Numbered from the stretch's first letter, positions 26,623 through 36,230 are shown. The stretch is DNA of 64,000 nucleotides from Anaerolineales bacterium (GCA_030583905.1 CP129481.1:744001-808000); one strand, 5' to 3'. The notes: generated from the sequence alone by a model not told the origin. A program made the numbers and translations.

Positions 26623-27623
26623 AAATGTCCCCCTCGGAAAAAAAACGCGGATCCGTTGTTTGGAATATACTGAAAATCATTTTGGCCCTGGCGCTTGCCG
26701 GATTTGTTCTGTCAAGGACGGATCTCGATGAATTATCTGCATTGCATGAACGAATCGATGGCATCTGGCTGACAATCGGCATTCTGCTATACTTCTTGAT
26801 CACCCTGCTTAAAGCCCTGCAATATTATTTTCTAATTAATCGTCGTGTGGGATATCCGCATGTGTTGAATGTTGTGGTGGTACAGAATGCAGTTTCCAAT
26901 TTCATTGCCACGGGGGCGGGGATAGTTTCCTATCTGACCCTGTTCCGTGTTGAACAGGGTGTTCGAGTCAGCCGTGCTGTGCTGGTCTTTTTACTGACCA
27001 AAATCGGTGATTTGATCGCGATATGGCTGTTCATGCTGGTTTCCACCCTGCTTCTGTGGCAGAGAGTGGAAGTCTTGCATGGGCTGATCGCTGTTTTGCT
27101 GACCGTTATTGGCGCAGTAATTATTATCTTCTTTGCAGTGGTGCTCTTGCGCCAGAAGTTTGTGGCATGGCTGGCATTGTTCTTGGAAAAGACAAGGCTT
27201 TCACAATTTGGGTATGTTACCCGCTTGATGGATTTCCTGAACAGCCTCGCGGAGCAGGAACATGCCTTTGTTTTCCGCATGGTTGGAACTGGTGTGGCAT
27301 TTTCACTGCCTTATATGTTTTTTACGATGGCATGGCTGTACGCAAGCCTGCTGACCTTTTCATTCGATATCGGCGTCCTGCCGGTGGTTTTTGTCAACAC
27401 CATCATGCAGTTGATCTCATATTTGCCGATACAGGTCTTTGGCGGATTGGGCATCAACGAGATGACATCCCTCTATATGTACGGTATGTTCGATGTGCCA
27501 CAGGCGGAACTTGCTGCCGTGCTGGTTGGCATGCGTGTGCTTTTTTATCTGACGAACCTTGCGGCACTGTTATACTTGCCGTTGTATGCTGTTTTCTTTA
27601 ATCGTCCACAAACTGAACCATGA
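26619..27623 (+). CDS. UPF0104 / flippase-like membrane protein (second copy)
   Basis: A 334-residue membrane protein with about eight helices. The pattern ILLYFLITLLKALQYYFLINRRVGYPH and NAVSNFIATGAGIVSYL corresponds to the RWHxLL and N-F-LP-x-GGD regions of the UPF0104 family, though the latter block is diverged. PIQVFGGLGINEMTSLYMYG near the end matches the conserved G-LG-xE. It overlaps both neighbours by ATGA, so the methyltransferase, this protein and the GT-C-like gene are translationally coupled. The role in lipid or sugar-carrier movement is inferred from the family. Confidence 0.75.
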   Translation: MKMSPSEKKRGSVVWNILKIILALALAGFVLSRTDLDELSALHERIDGIWLTIGILLYFLITLLKALQYYFLINRRVGYPHVLNVVVVQNAVSNFIATGAGIVSYLTLFRVEQGVRVSRAVLVFLLTKIGDLIAIWLFMLVSTLLLWQRVEVLHGLIAVLLTVIGAVIIIFFAVVLLRQKFVAWLALFLEKTRLSQFGYVTRLMDFLNSLAEQEHAFVFRMVGTGVAFSLPYMFFTMAWLYASLLTFSFDIGVLPVVFVNTIMQLISYLPIQVFGGLGINEMTSLYMYGMFDVPQAELAAVLVGMRVLFYLTNLAALLYLPLYAVFFNRPQTEP

Positions 27624-29953
27624 CTCGAACGCATTTGAATAAACCGCTTCTCATGGGAATTGGCATTTTACTTGCTGTTCTCCTCGCCTGTTTCGAGACC
27701 GCATCCATCTGGGCGGCTTCATGGAATTGGGAGAAATTGCTTTCAGCTTCAGGGCTGGCGGCGATATCTGTATATGTCATCCTTCTATGTACAGGTGTAT
27801 ATGCCTTGTTTTCCAGTCTGCGTACGGATGTAAAACCGAAAAGAAGCATAAGCATCGTGAACTGGCTTGTCGTGGGGATGCTGATTCTGATTGCGGCATG
27901 GATCTATCTCTATTCGCCCTGGCAGGATTTCCTGTCTGGTCCCTGGCTTCAGTTTGTATTTGCGACCGGACTTGCCCAGATCATTCACATCTTTGTTGGT
28001 CCCCACAACAGCAAGGACTTTGGTTGGCGCGAGCTTGCACTCACATTAGGAATATTTATTTTCCCAAGAGTTGTCCATGACATACGCGCCTTTACCGACC
28101 TGCCATGGTTGTATCGTGGCGCAATGGCGGGCGGATTTACAGTTACGGTTGCGCTTGCATTTGCTTTGTATCATCCATTTGGCGAAACCATCCGACATTC
28201 CCTGATCATCCTGCGGACGAAGATCGGGAGAGTGCGCTGGTTGATTCTCCCGTTGTTATGGGCTGCCCCGATCCTGTATCACTATGGGGTCGGTGCAGAA
28301 AATTACGTTCTGCTTTTCAATACCCGCTTCCTCGTTATGCTCTTATCGTTTTGGGCGGCGGCATATCTCACTTGTCCGGAACCAAATCGCCTTGTCACAC
28401 CGGATGCGCTGGGAGTCAATTTCAGCATTTTGCTTTTCGCATCCGCAGTCAATGCCCGTTTGCTGCTCGTCGTGGATTATCCATTCTCCCTGACTTGGTC
28501 GGAGGGGAACCGCTTCTATGATTATTCGCTGATCTTTGGGCAATCGTTATATGACCACGAAGGCGTGATCGTCAATCCATATAGCTCGCCGGGGCGCTAT
28601 GGTTTATGGGGCATTCTTTTCCTGTGGCAGGGATTGCCCATCTGGGTGCATCGTTTGTGGAACGTGGTTTTGCATACACTGTTGCCGCTCCTTTTTGCCA
28701 TCTTTATCACAAGAAAGATGGCGCCGTCTACCCTGCGCGTGATGGTGATGATGTGGATCAGTTTGTTCCTTGTGACGCTTGCCCCGCTTCATCCTCCCTT
28801 TGTGCTTGCTTCTGTTGTCATCGCCTTATTCGCCTTTGATGAATCACCCGTCAAGCGCAGCATCTCATTGGTGGTTGCAGGCTTGTACGTGGGTATCTCC
28901 CGCTGGACGTGGGCGTTTGCGCCCGGTGCGCTTGGCGCATTGATCGATCTTCTTCTGTATTACCCGAAACGACAAGGACACTGGTTCAAGCGTATCATCC
29001 CGACTATCATCCTTGGATTGCTCGGTATTTTGCCTGGATTGCTCCCCAACTTGGATGCGTTCCATTCCACTGCTTCGGGCCAATCGATGACGGCGCAGCA
29101 GCCACTGCTTTGGTATCGTCTGCTCCCCAATGACACGCTGGGTCCGGGTGTGCTTTTCCTTGCGCTGTACTATACCGGTCCATTGTTGATCCTGCTGGCA
29201 TGGTGGATGATTTCAAAACGCCTGCAATTGGATTGGCTTCAAAAAACAGCGATCTGGGGCGCCTTGATCGGCTTTTTTGGCGTTGGTTTGGTGATCAGCA
29301 CCAAGATCGGCGGCGGTGGTGACCTGCACAACCTTGATATGTACCTGATAACGTTGTTGACCGTCGTTTCGCTCAGTGTGACAATAATCTTTCGCGCCTC
29401 ACAGATTCAATGGACCTCATGGGTATTGGGATTGGTATTCTTTATTGCATTGTTGCCCGTCTATATTTTCTCTCCGTTCAACCCCGGCGCTGCGTACAGT
29501 AGTCGTTTGGAACTGGCAAAACCTGATGATGTGCAGGAAGCTCTGGAAATGGTTCGCGCAGAGGTGGCGAAATATAGCGCGCAAGGCGAAGTATTGTTCA
29601 TGGACCAGCGTCAACTGTTAACATTTGGATACATTACCGATATCCCGTTCGTTTCAGAATATGAGAAAAAATATATGATGGATCAGGCGATGGCATCCAA
29701 TGCAACCTATTTTGAATCGTATTATCAAGATCTGGCGGATAAGCGTTTCAAGTTGATTGTCACGGAGCCGTTGAGGGTGGTCTTGAAATCGGAACTTGGC
29801 GGCGTTTTCTCCGAGGAGAATGACGCTTGGGTGATCTGGGTTTCCTCGCCAACCCTGTGCTATTATGAGCCGTTGTTGACCGAGCGTTCTGTCGGGGTGC
29901 AATTGCTTGTGCCGAAAGCCGGCACACAAGATTGTTCCTCCGAACTTCCGTAG
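27620..29953 (+). CDS. GT-C-like membrane protein with STKIGGGGDLHN motif (copy 2)
   Basis: A 777-residue polytopic protein, the larger paralogue of 20900-22858. It has extra N-terminal helices (about residues 1-220) and then the shared layout: YPFSLTWSEGNRFYDYSLIF in the first outside loop, VGLVISTKIGGGGDLHNLD in the last membrane part, and a C-terminal outside domain with FMDQRQLLTFGYITDIPFVSE and FKLIVTEP. The W-S-E-G-N-R loop is the likely acidic catalytic region of a GT-C fold. Like its paralogue it directly follows a UPF0104 gene. Activity is inferred. Confidence 0.65.
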   Translation: MTRTHLNKPLLMGIGILLAVLLACFETASIWAASWNWEKLLSASGLAAISVYVILLCTGVYALFSSLRTDVKPKRSISIVNWLVVGMLILIAAWIYLYSPWQDFLSGPWLQFVFATGLAQIIHIFVGPHNSKDFGWRELALTLGIFIFPRVVHDIRAFTDLPWLYRGAMAGGFTVTVALAFALYHPFGETIRHSLIILRTKIGRVRWLILPLLWAAPILYHYGVGAENYVLLFNTRFLVMLLSFWAAAYLTCPEPNRLVTPDALGVNFSILLFASAVNARLLLVVDYPFSLTWSEGNRFYDYSLIFGQSLYDHEGVIVNPYSSPGRYGLWGILFLWQGLPIWVHRLWNVVLHTLLPLLFAIFITRKMAPSTLRVMVMMWISLFLVTLAPLHPPFVLASVVIALFAFDESPVKRSISLVVAGLYVGISRWTWAFAPGALGALIDLLLYYPKRQGHWFKRIIPTIILGLLGILPGLLPNLDAFHSTASGQSMTAQQPLLWYRLLPNDTLGPGVLFLALYYTGPLLILLAWWMISKRLQLDWLQKTAIWGALIGFFGVGLVISTKIGGGGDLHNLDMYLITLLTVVSLSVTIIFRASQIQWTSWVLGLVFFIALLPVYIFSPFNPGAAYSSRLELAKPDDVQEALEMVRAEVAKYSAQGEVLFMDQRQLLTFGYITDIPFVSEYEKKYMMDQAMASNATYFESYYQDLADKRFKLIVTEPLRVVLKSELGGVFSEENDAWVIWVSSPTLCYYEPLLTERSVGVQLLVPKAGTQDCSSELP

Positions 29954-29961
29954 GTTTTCCA

Positions 29962-30783
29962 GTGAATATCAAATACTTTTTTCTCCGACTTATCCGTCAT
30001 TTTATGCCTGAGGCCGCGGCGCGTTTTCTGTTGAAGCAGCGCTGGATCATAAAGCCTGGGCTGGAAACGGATGATCCGTTTGCGGCTTCGAAGCGGTATA
30101 TGGATGCATTGGCAGCGAGGGGATGTTCCATTGAAGGGAAGCGGGTGCTGGTCTTTGGTTATGGCGGGCGATTTGCTGTGGGCGTGGATCTGTTAAAGCA
30201 TGGTGCAGTGCATGTGGTTTTGTGCGACCATTTCGTTTTGCTGGATCATGAACGGAACCGGGAACTGCTATCGGCGTATGGAAAGTATCTGAAACTTGAG
30301 CAGGATCAGGTCCAGCCGCGAGGCGAATTCATCACACTGTTGCATGGCGACATCCGCGATAAGCAAATCCAAAAACAGATCTCCGAAGTGGACATTGTTC
30401 TCAGCACATCCGTATATGAACATTTGGACGATGTCGATGGGATCACGGAGTCGCTTGCGACATTGACCGCGCCGGGCGGTGTACATGTGCATTTCGTGGA
30501 TTTGCGCGACCATTATTTCAAGTATCCGTTTGAGATGTTGAAGTTTTCGCAACGTGTCTGGCGCGGTTTGTTGAATCCCACCAGCAATTTAAACCGGTTC
30601 CGCTTGAAGGGTTATCAGCGGGTGTTCGAGCGATATTTTCAAACAACGGATATTGTCGTTTTGGAACGGGATGTGGAAAATTTTCGGGATGCGCGTTCTG
30701 CCATTCGCGCGGAATTCCTGACGGGGGACGAACATGCAGATGCGGTGACGTTGATCTCCGTATTTGTGAGCCAGCCAAAATAG
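29962..30783 (+). CDS. SAM-dependent methyltransferase-like protein
   Basis: About 273 residues. A Rossmann-like core starts with KRVLVFGYGGRFAVGVDLL (unusual motif I, GYGGRF) and continues with VVLCDHFVLLDHERNRELL, then DIVLSTSVYEHLDDVDGITE and LTAPGGVHVHFVDLRDHYF, which are typical late methyltransferase motifs. The start is uncertain: a GTG at 29962 follows the previous stop closely, and an ATG at 30004 would remove 14 residues. Substrate unknown; the locus suggests glycan modification. Confidence 0.65.
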   Translation: MNIKYFFLRLIRHFMPEAAARFLLKQRWIIKPGLETDDPFAASKRYMDALAARGCSIEGKRVLVFGYGGRFAVGVDLLKHGAVHVVLCDHFVLLDHERNRELLSAYGKYLKLEQDQVQPRGEFITLLHGDIRDKQIQKQISEVDIVLSTSVYEHLDDVDGITESLATLTAPGGVHVHFVDLRDHYFKYPFEMLKFSQRVWRGLLNPTSNLNRFRLKGYQRVFERYFQTTDIVVLERDVENFRDARSAIRAEFLTGDEHADAVTLISVFVSQPK

Positions 30784-30795
30784 CGTGGAGTTTTG

Positions 30796-32439
30796 ATGCA
30801 AACCAGATTGAATTCGTTTTTTGTCCGGTATGAGTTTCTGATCCCTGTTTTTATTTTTCTACTGTTTCTGGCGGTGTCTTTGCCGGGTGTGCAGTGGGGC
30901 GCGCCTGCCTTGTGGAATCCCGATGAGTTGATCTGGCGGGTGGGGATGGCGCTGGATGGTCATATGGTGTTCGATGAGACCGAGCCGGATTTCAATTATC
31001 CATCCCTGCCGAAGTATGTGATGTATGCCATCGGTTCTGTGACGTACGGACTGGGGCGCTCGGATTTCGCCTTTGTCGTTGCGGCGCGCGCGTTTTCAGC
31101 ATTTTTAGGGGCGCTGGCTGGCGTGTTGATCTATTATCTGGCACGGATGATCGGCGCAGACCGGCGTATTTCCGCGCTGGCTGGTTTTTTGTATATCGCC
31201 AGCGGTGTCGCTGCGGCAAATGGACGTTTTGCACACAATGACCTGTATCTGCAATTGTTCACCATTTTGTGTGTGCTGTTCGTTGTTAAGTATCAGTCCA
31301 ACAACTCGATGGTCTGGTTGTATGCATCCTTTTTTTCGGTGGGGTTGGCGGCTTCCAGCAAATATACAGGCGGAAGTATCATCCTTTTGCCGATCGCCGT
31401 GTTCTTGATGACGAACTGGCAGCAGGTACGAACCCGCTGGCTGTCCATGGTTGGCAGCCTGTTTCTGGGCGGAATCATTTCCTTTTTTGGTTATGCGCTC
31501 GGAACGCCGAAGGCATTTTTTGCACCGATCCAATACTTTACAAGTGTCATTCCATTTTTGAGAAATTATCCGCAGTATGGATTTAATTCAGGCTCGCCGA
31601 TCGGTCTCATCGGTCAGTGGGCGGTGTTCGAAAATGCGGTTGGCACCTTTGCATACTATGTTTTTATTCTTGCATTTATCTGGTTCGCCGTAAAGTTGGT
31701 TCTGTGGAAAATGGGCAGGGTCAACTTTGATTTGAAAGAGGCTCAAGCGGTAATCGTGCTTGTACTGGCAGTGTTGATCTTTGACCTGCCCTTCATGATC
31801 TCGATCAATTACATCCCGCGTTATTTCATTCCATTCGTTCCGTTTTTAGCGATTCTCAGCGCGTTGCTCGTCAGAGACCTTCTGGACGCGGCGAGGAATA
31901 GAAATTTAAAATTTGCGCCATACTTCATTGGCTTCCTGCTTTTGGCGGGATTCGTGTATTCTGGCTTACGCCTTGTCAGCACGGCGTTGCTTTTCCTGAA
32001 CGATGCCCGCATCCCTGCCAGTGAATATATCGCGACCATTCGCGGTTTCGGGAAGAGCATGGAATATACGTTGTATCCGCCTGTGGTGGAGAGACGTCGT
32101 TTTCTGCGGGCTCATAACTATCCCATCTATTTTGTGAAATATCCGACGGATGTTGTCCCGACCGGCGGACGCTACGAATACAATCAAGGTGAGCAGGGAT
32201 TATTGGAGCGCGACACGGATTATTTCGTAATCGACAGTTTCACCTACGACCGCTTCTATACCGATTCGGTCTGCGTGACCAACCCGGTGGAATGTGACTT
32301 TTTCAAGCGTCTGTTGGCTGGCGAGGTGGAAAGTTTTCAACTCGTTAAGGAATTTTCGTATCGACTGCCGCCCTATTTGCCCCATGTCTGGATCTCAGCG
32401 GTCAACCCGGATGTTCTTGTTTTCGAGCGTGTTCGTTGA
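30796..32439 (+). CDS. GT-C glycosyltransferase (PMT_2/ArnT-like)
   Basis: A 547-residue membrane protein with a short N-terminal basic part, then about a dozen helices. The first outside loop WNPDELIWRVGMALDG, with NYPSLPKYVMYAIGSVTYG after it, matches the PMT_2 D-E pair and the following P-x-L-P region of dolichyl/undecaprenyl-phosphate sugar transferases. The C-terminal outside domain (about 430-547) includes FRYDRFY-type and LPPYLPHVWISAVNPD segments. Start set by GGAG five bases upstream. A terminator follows immediately. Confidence 0.75.
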   Translation: MQTRLNSFFVRYEFLIPVFIFLLFLAVSLPGVQWGAPALWNPDELIWRVGMALDGHMVFDETEPDFNYPSLPKYVMYAIGSVTYGLGRSDFAFVVAARAFSAFLGALAGVLIYYLARMIGADRRISALAGFLYIASGVAAANGRFAHNDLYLQLFTILCVLFVVKYQSNNSMVWLYASFFSVGLAASSKYTGGSIILLPIAVFLMTNWQQVRTRWLSMVGSLFLGGIISFFGYALGTPKAFFAPIQYFTSVIPFLRNYPQYGFNSGSPIGLIGQWAVFENAVGTFAYYVFILAFIWFAVKLVLWKMGRVNFDLKEAQAVIVLVLAVLIFDLPFMISINYIPRYFIPFVPFLAILSALLVRDLLDAARNRNLKFAPYFIGFLLLAGFVYSGLRLVSTALLFLNDARIPASEYIATIRGFGKSMEYTLYPPVVERRRFLRAHNYPIYFVKYPTDVVPTGGRYEYNQGEQGLLERDTDYFVIDSFTYDRFYTDSVCVTNPVECDFFKRLLAGEVESFQLVKEFSYRLPPYLPHVWISAVNPDVLVFERVR

Positions 32440-32442
32440 TCA

Positions 32443-32472
32443 AAAGGCAGTCCCATACGGGACTGCCTTTTT
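32443..32472. terminator. Bidirectional terminator between convergent genes
   Basis: Perfect 12-base arms AAAGGCAGTCCC (32443-32454) and GGGACTGCCTTT (32459-32470) with a four-base loop; AAAA before and TTTTT after make it work in both directions. It overlaps the stop codon of the minus-strand methyltransferase gene. Confidence 0.85.
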
Positions 32473-33112
32473 ACTTGATGAAATTTCCAACGTTGTACAC
32501 TGCCCCCGCAATCGGCGGCGTGCTTTTCATTTCGATCACATGCCCCTTTGAAAACGCCTTATACGCGGCGGCGGCGATCTCCTTCTCCGTGGAAAAATGC
32601 TCGTCCCGGATGTCATGTCCCATCATGCGGAACATGAATACCATGAAAGGCTTTTCGACCGGCGTCCCGTACACCATCTGACCTCCCGGCTTGAGCACCC
32701 GCTTCACCTCCGCGAACGCCTGCTCCAGTTCCAGGGGCTTTAGGTGTTCCAGGATGCTGATCAGCAATACGGCGTCGAATTTGTTTTCCGGGTAGGGCAT
32801 GTTGAGCACGTCGCCTTTTTCAAGAAAAAGCGGAATCCCCATCGGCTCAAAAACGGATTGAACTGATTCAATATCGGCGGTCAGGTCGATGCCGTGGATT
32901 TCTTTGTAGAGATCATGAAGGTTGGGAAAAGCAAGCCCGGTCCCGAAGCCAACTTCGAGAACGCGCTCTCCGCCTGTGCATTCGCCCAGCGCCAATTCCA
33001 CACGGCGGCGGTACATCTTTCCAAACACGGGCCAGTAATAATATTTGATCGGGTCGAATTGATTCACGCCTTTGTAGGTTTGGGCGGGAAGAAGCTTGAG
33101 AGTCGGAGGCAT
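32471..33112 (-). CDS. Class I SAM-dependent methyltransferase
   Basis: A 213-residue enzyme with motif I VLEVGFGTGLAFPNL (about residues 50-64), HGIDLTADIE as motif II and DAVLLISILEHLKP as the post-I motif, then LKPGGQMVYGTP. The layout resembles the UbiE/phosphatidylethanolamine N-methyltransferase branch. The ATG at 33112 with AGGACAAGT upstream is preferred over a TTG at 33127. It lies eight bases behind the methyltransferase-GT2 fusion gene and shares its transcript. Confidence 0.78.
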   Translation of the reverse strand: MPPTLKLLPAQTYKGVNQFDPIKYYYWPVFGKMYRRRVELALGECTGGERVLEVGFGTGLAFPNLHDLYKEIHGIDLTADIESVQSVFEPMGIPLFLEKGDVLNMPYPENKFDAVLLISILEHLKPLELEQAFAEVKRVLKPGGQMVYGTPVEKPFMVFMFRMMGHDIRDEHFSTEKEIAAAAYKAFSKGHVIEMKSTPPIAGAVYNVGNFIK

Positions 33113-33119
33113 ACTTGTC

Positions 33120-34553
33120 CTAAACAAATTTTATTCGTTTCGCTGCAAAGGCGACCATGCGGAATAGCAAAATGCCGTGTTTCCAGCGTGAGATGTTGGT
33201 GGTGCCATATGTGCGCTCGCGGTAGCGGATGGGCAGATCCACGATCTTGCGGTTCAGTTTCGCCGCGCCGAAGATCAGGTCGAAATCGCCGAATGGGTCG
33301 AAATCGCCGAAATAGGAGCGGTTGGCTGCGATCTTTTCATAGTCTTCACGCCAGAGCACTTTTGTTCCGCAGAGCGTGTCCTTAATGGGTTGACCGAGCA
33401 TCCACGAGAATGCCAGACTGAATAATTTATTGCCGATGAAATTCAACGTGCGCATCGCTTCCTTTTCCATCGGGTAGACGAGGCGGACGCCATTGATGAA
33501 TTCGCCCGTGCCAGATGCGATCGCTTCGTAGAAACGCGGCAGGTCTTCCGGCGGGACAGTTAAATCTGCGTCGAGGATCATGAGAATATCGCCGGACGCT
33601 TTTTCGAAGCCGAGGCGCACGGCGTCGGCTTTGCCAATGCCGGGCTGACGGAAGAGCAGGCTTGAGGTCCCGGGGTGAAGCGGGATTTCCTTCTCGATGG
33701 TTTCGTAGGTCTTGTCGCGGGAATGTCCCTCCACGAAGATGAGTTCGGTTTTCGATCCCATTTGAGGAACGCGCTCAAAGATGTTCCTGACGTTGCCTTC
33801 TTCGTTGCGCGCAGCGACGATGACCGAAACGCTCGGTTTTTTTGCAGGCTGAGGCGCAGGGCGGGCGATCACAAAATTGGAGAGGGCGAACAGGTTGAAG
33901 GGCCAGAGTTTGACGAGATAGCGGTTGGCGAGCCCGCCGAGGGGGAGCGGGAAGAGTATTTCGCGCGAGGTGCGGATGCTTTCAAAGCCAGCGAGGCGCA
34001 GGAGGTTGTCCACATCTTCGGGAGTGAGCCAATTCTGGCTGAGCATGGGGGCGGCAAGATTGAGGTTTTGCGCGATGGCGAGCGGAAACTGCCAGAGATG
34101 GCTGTAGAAGTTCAGGATCAGGCGGGTATGAGGCGTGCAAAATTTTTTGACCTGCTCCAGCGCGCGCTGGACATCCCACAGGTCGTTGACGGTATCCGAA
34201 AGGATGATGACGTCGAACGTACCGACGAGGCTGGAGAGATCGTGTGCGTCGAGTTGGTGAAATTCGATCTCGGGATGGCGTTGTTTTGCGCGCGCGATCA
34301 TCTCGGCGGAAAAATCCACCCCGACGCCATGCGATGGTTTTACGCTGGCGATCAAGCCACCTCTTCCGCAGCCGATCTCCAATACACGCTGGTTCGGGTT
34401 GACGAGAAATTTGTATATCTCTTCAAGGCGGCTGTGATACCAACGACCCATGCCGCGCCATTGGTCGCGTTTTTGCGCGACTTTGTCCCAATGGGCGACG
34501 CGGGTTTGCTGGTAGCGTTGTCCGGCTTCATCAAAAGACAAGTTCATATTCAT
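33120..34553 (-). CDS. Fusion of SAM methyltransferase and GT2 glycosyltransferase
   Basis: A 477-residue two-domain protein. Residues about 55-200 form a methyltransferase: VLEIGCGRGGLIASV, GVDFSAEMIARAKQ and FDVIILSDTVNDLWD. A P/A/K linker (APQPAKKPS, about 233-241) follows. Residues 242-477 are a GT2 of the dolichyl-phosphate-mannose-synthase type with VSVIVAARNEEGNV, GHSRDKT, LMILDADLTVPPEDLP and DTLCGTKVLWREDYEKI. No C-terminal transmembrane helices are present, unlike GtrB. The ATG at 34553 fits a TAAAAT nine bases upstream. It may load a sugar on a carrier and methylate a sugar or lipid; which comes first is unknown. Confidence 0.85.
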   Translation of the reverse strand: MNMNLSFDEAGQRYQQTRVAHWDKVAQKRDQWRGMGRWYHSRLEEIYKFLVNPNQRVLEIGCGRGGLIASVKPSHGVGVDFSAEMIARAKQRHPEIEFHQLDAHDLSSLVGTFDVIILSDTVNDLWDVQRALEQVKKFCTPHTRLILNFYSHLWQFPLAIAQNLNLAAPMLSQNWLTPEDVDNLLRLAGFESIRTSREILFPLPLGGLANRYLVKLWPFNLFALSNFVIARPAPQPAKKPSVSVIVAARNEEGNVRNIFERVPQMGSKTELIFVEGHSRDKTYETIEKEIPLHPGTSSLLFRQPGIGKADAVRLGFEKASGDILMILDADLTVPPEDLPRFYEAIASGTGEFINGVRLVYPMEKEAMRTLNFIGNKLFSLAFSWMLGQPIKDTLCGTKVLWREDYEKIAANRSYFGDFDPFGDFDLIFGAAKLNRKIVDLPIRYRERTYGTTNISRWKHGILLFRMVAFAAKRIKFV

Positions 34554-34568
34554 AGCGGGGTGATTTTA
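34554..34568 (-). promoter_or_regulatory. Leaderless-type promoter of the methyltransferase-GT2 gene
   Basis: On the minus strand TAAAAT (34563-34568) lies nine bases before the ATG at 34553, with no Shine-Dalgarno. Confidence 0.5.
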
Positions 34569-34613
34569 CCTGAAATATTCTGGAAAACTTCAAATTGAAC
34601 AGTGTGGGAGAGT

Positions 34614-34619
34614 TATAAT
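34614..34619 (+). promoter_or_regulatory. -10 element upstream of the GT-C-like gene
   Basis: TATAAT at 34614-34619 is 18 bases before the ATG at 34638, with GAGGAAATC as Shine-Dalgarno in between. This shows that leadered and leaderless promoters coexist. The divergent fusion gene starts only 50 bases away. Confidence 0.55.
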
Positions 34620-34637
34620 CCAAGTTCTGAGGAAATC

Positions 34638-36230
34638 ATGCTTAAACAGCCTTTCTCGTTCTTAAATTCCGCTGTGACAGATGTTTTTTTGAAAATCATG
34701 TGGTTCGGGCTTCTCGTTTCCGGGATACTCCTGAACCCGTTGTTTTCCTATCCCGGTCGGGATGCGGGCATTTTCATGTACATCGGCTCGCTGATCTTGA
34801 AAGGCAAGATTCCCTACTTGCATGTTTGGGAGAACAAAGGTCCGCTCGTTTTTTACATCAACGCGCTGGGGCTTTCGCTCAGCGACGGCTCACGCTGGGG
34901 CATCTGGCTCATGGAATTCCTTTTCTTATTCGGCGCGGCTTGGATTTGCTACGCGTTCGTCACTTCGGTGATGGGTCGGATTCCCGCCCTGCTCAGTGTT
35001 TTCGTTCTGGTCCTGTCGGCTGGAAACGTCCTTCAAGGCGGGAATTATTCTGAGGAATACTCCATCCTGTTCAGTTGTCTGGCATTATGGGCATTTGTCA
35101 AAGCGACGGAAGAACCGCATCGAAACCTACCCGGCATCCTGGTCGGTGTTTCCCTGGGCTTTAACATCCTGTTGCGTCCCAACAACATAAGCATGCAGGT
35201 TGCTGTGGCGGGCGGATTTTTCGTGTTGGCGTTGATGTCGAAAGACTGGAAGTTGTTGCTGAGACGATTGGCACTGATGGCGCTTGGGGCAACGATAGTG
35301 CTCGCGCCTGTCCTTGTTTATTTTGCATCCCAAGGCGCGCTGCGGGAAATGATCAATGTAGTGCTTGTGTTCAATTATCAATATAGTTCGGATACAAGCT
35401 TCACGCAAATCCTGCACGGCATCACGGACGCATCCATTTCGATCGGCGTTGTGTTTTCGATCCTTGCGTTGATCGGCTATCTGGCGGCTTTGTTCGTCGT
35501 GATCAAAGGATTCATTCGTAGAGAAAGCTTCCCGCCTTTCCTTCTCGTCCTGTTGTTCGGCTTGCCCATTGAGTTGCTCCTGAGCACCCTTTCAGGTCGG
35601 AATTACCTCCATTATTTCATTGGATGGGCGCCTTATCTGGGAGTACTGTCCGCATTTGCGTTTTTCCACTTCTTTCACGGATTTAGGGATCGGATCGAGA
35701 TATATAAGACTCTGATCCTGTTCGCGTTCATTTTCGTAACCATTATTAGCAGACTCGATGTGTGGAAAGGCTATGGAGCAGTACTTAATAACCTGAAAAC
35801 CGGTCAGGTCGAATACGTGGATCCGGTTGCAGCATACATCCGCGGGAATACAACGGAACAGGACAAAGTGTTGGTCTGGGGCTTTCGACCGGTGATCAAC
35901 TTTGTGTCCGGCAGGGAGGCGCCGGTGTCCTTTTTGCCGTATCCGTTGGTGCATGTGGATACGCCATTAACGAATTCCTGGGCGGAACAATTCTATGCGC
36001 AGATCAGTTCCGATCCGCCGAAGCTGATCGTCAACCTGATCGAACCGGCAGACAGCGAACGCATCCCCGATCTGGATAGAAGCGTGCGCCGCGAACAGCG
36101 CATCAAGTGGCGGGATGTTGTCCTTGCCTCCAACATGGACGAGACCCTGTCTTTCATCGAAGAGAATTACATCAAGGTGGAAACGGTGAACGGCGCGGAT
36201 ATTTATCAATTAAGGACCACCCTGCCTTAA
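34638..36230 (+). CDS. GT-C-like membrane glycosyltransferase
   Basis: A 530-residue polytopic protein. The first outside loop is FSYPGRDAGIFMYIGSLILKGKIPYLHVWENKGPLVFYINALG, whose R-D and K-G-P segments match the PMT_2/ArnT-like family. About ten helices follow, with an outside C-terminal domain (about 395-530) that includes VAAYIRGNTTEQDKVLVWGF. The start codon is chosen at 34638 because GAGGA precedes it; an in-frame GTG at 34602 overlaps the promoter. It stands alone between a divergent gene and the next promoter. Confidence 0.7.
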   Translation: MLKQPFSFLNSAVTDVFLKIMWFGLLVSGILLNPLFSYPGRDAGIFMYIGSLILKGKIPYLHVWENKGPLVFYINALGLSLSDGSRWGIWLMEFLFLFGAAWICYAFVTSVMGRIPALLSVFVLVLSAGNVLQGGNYSEEYSILFSCLALWAFVKATEEPHRNLPGILVGVSLGFNILLRPNNISMQVAVAGGFFVLALMSKDWKLLLRRLALMALGATIVLAPVLVYFASQGALREMINVVLVFNYQYSSDTSFTQILHGITDASISIGVVFSILALIGYLAALFVVIKGFIRRESFPPFLLVLLFGLPIELLLSTLSGRNYLHYFIGWAPYLGVLSAFAFFHFFHGFRDRIEIYKTLILFAFIFVTIISRLDVWKGYGAVLNNLKTGQVEYVDPVAAYIRGNTTEQDKVLVWGFRPVINFVSGREAPVSFLPYPLVHVDTPLTNSWAEQFYAQISSDPPKLIVNLIEPADSERIPDLDRSVRREQRIKWRDVVLASNMDETLSFIEENYIKVETVNGADIYQLRTTLP

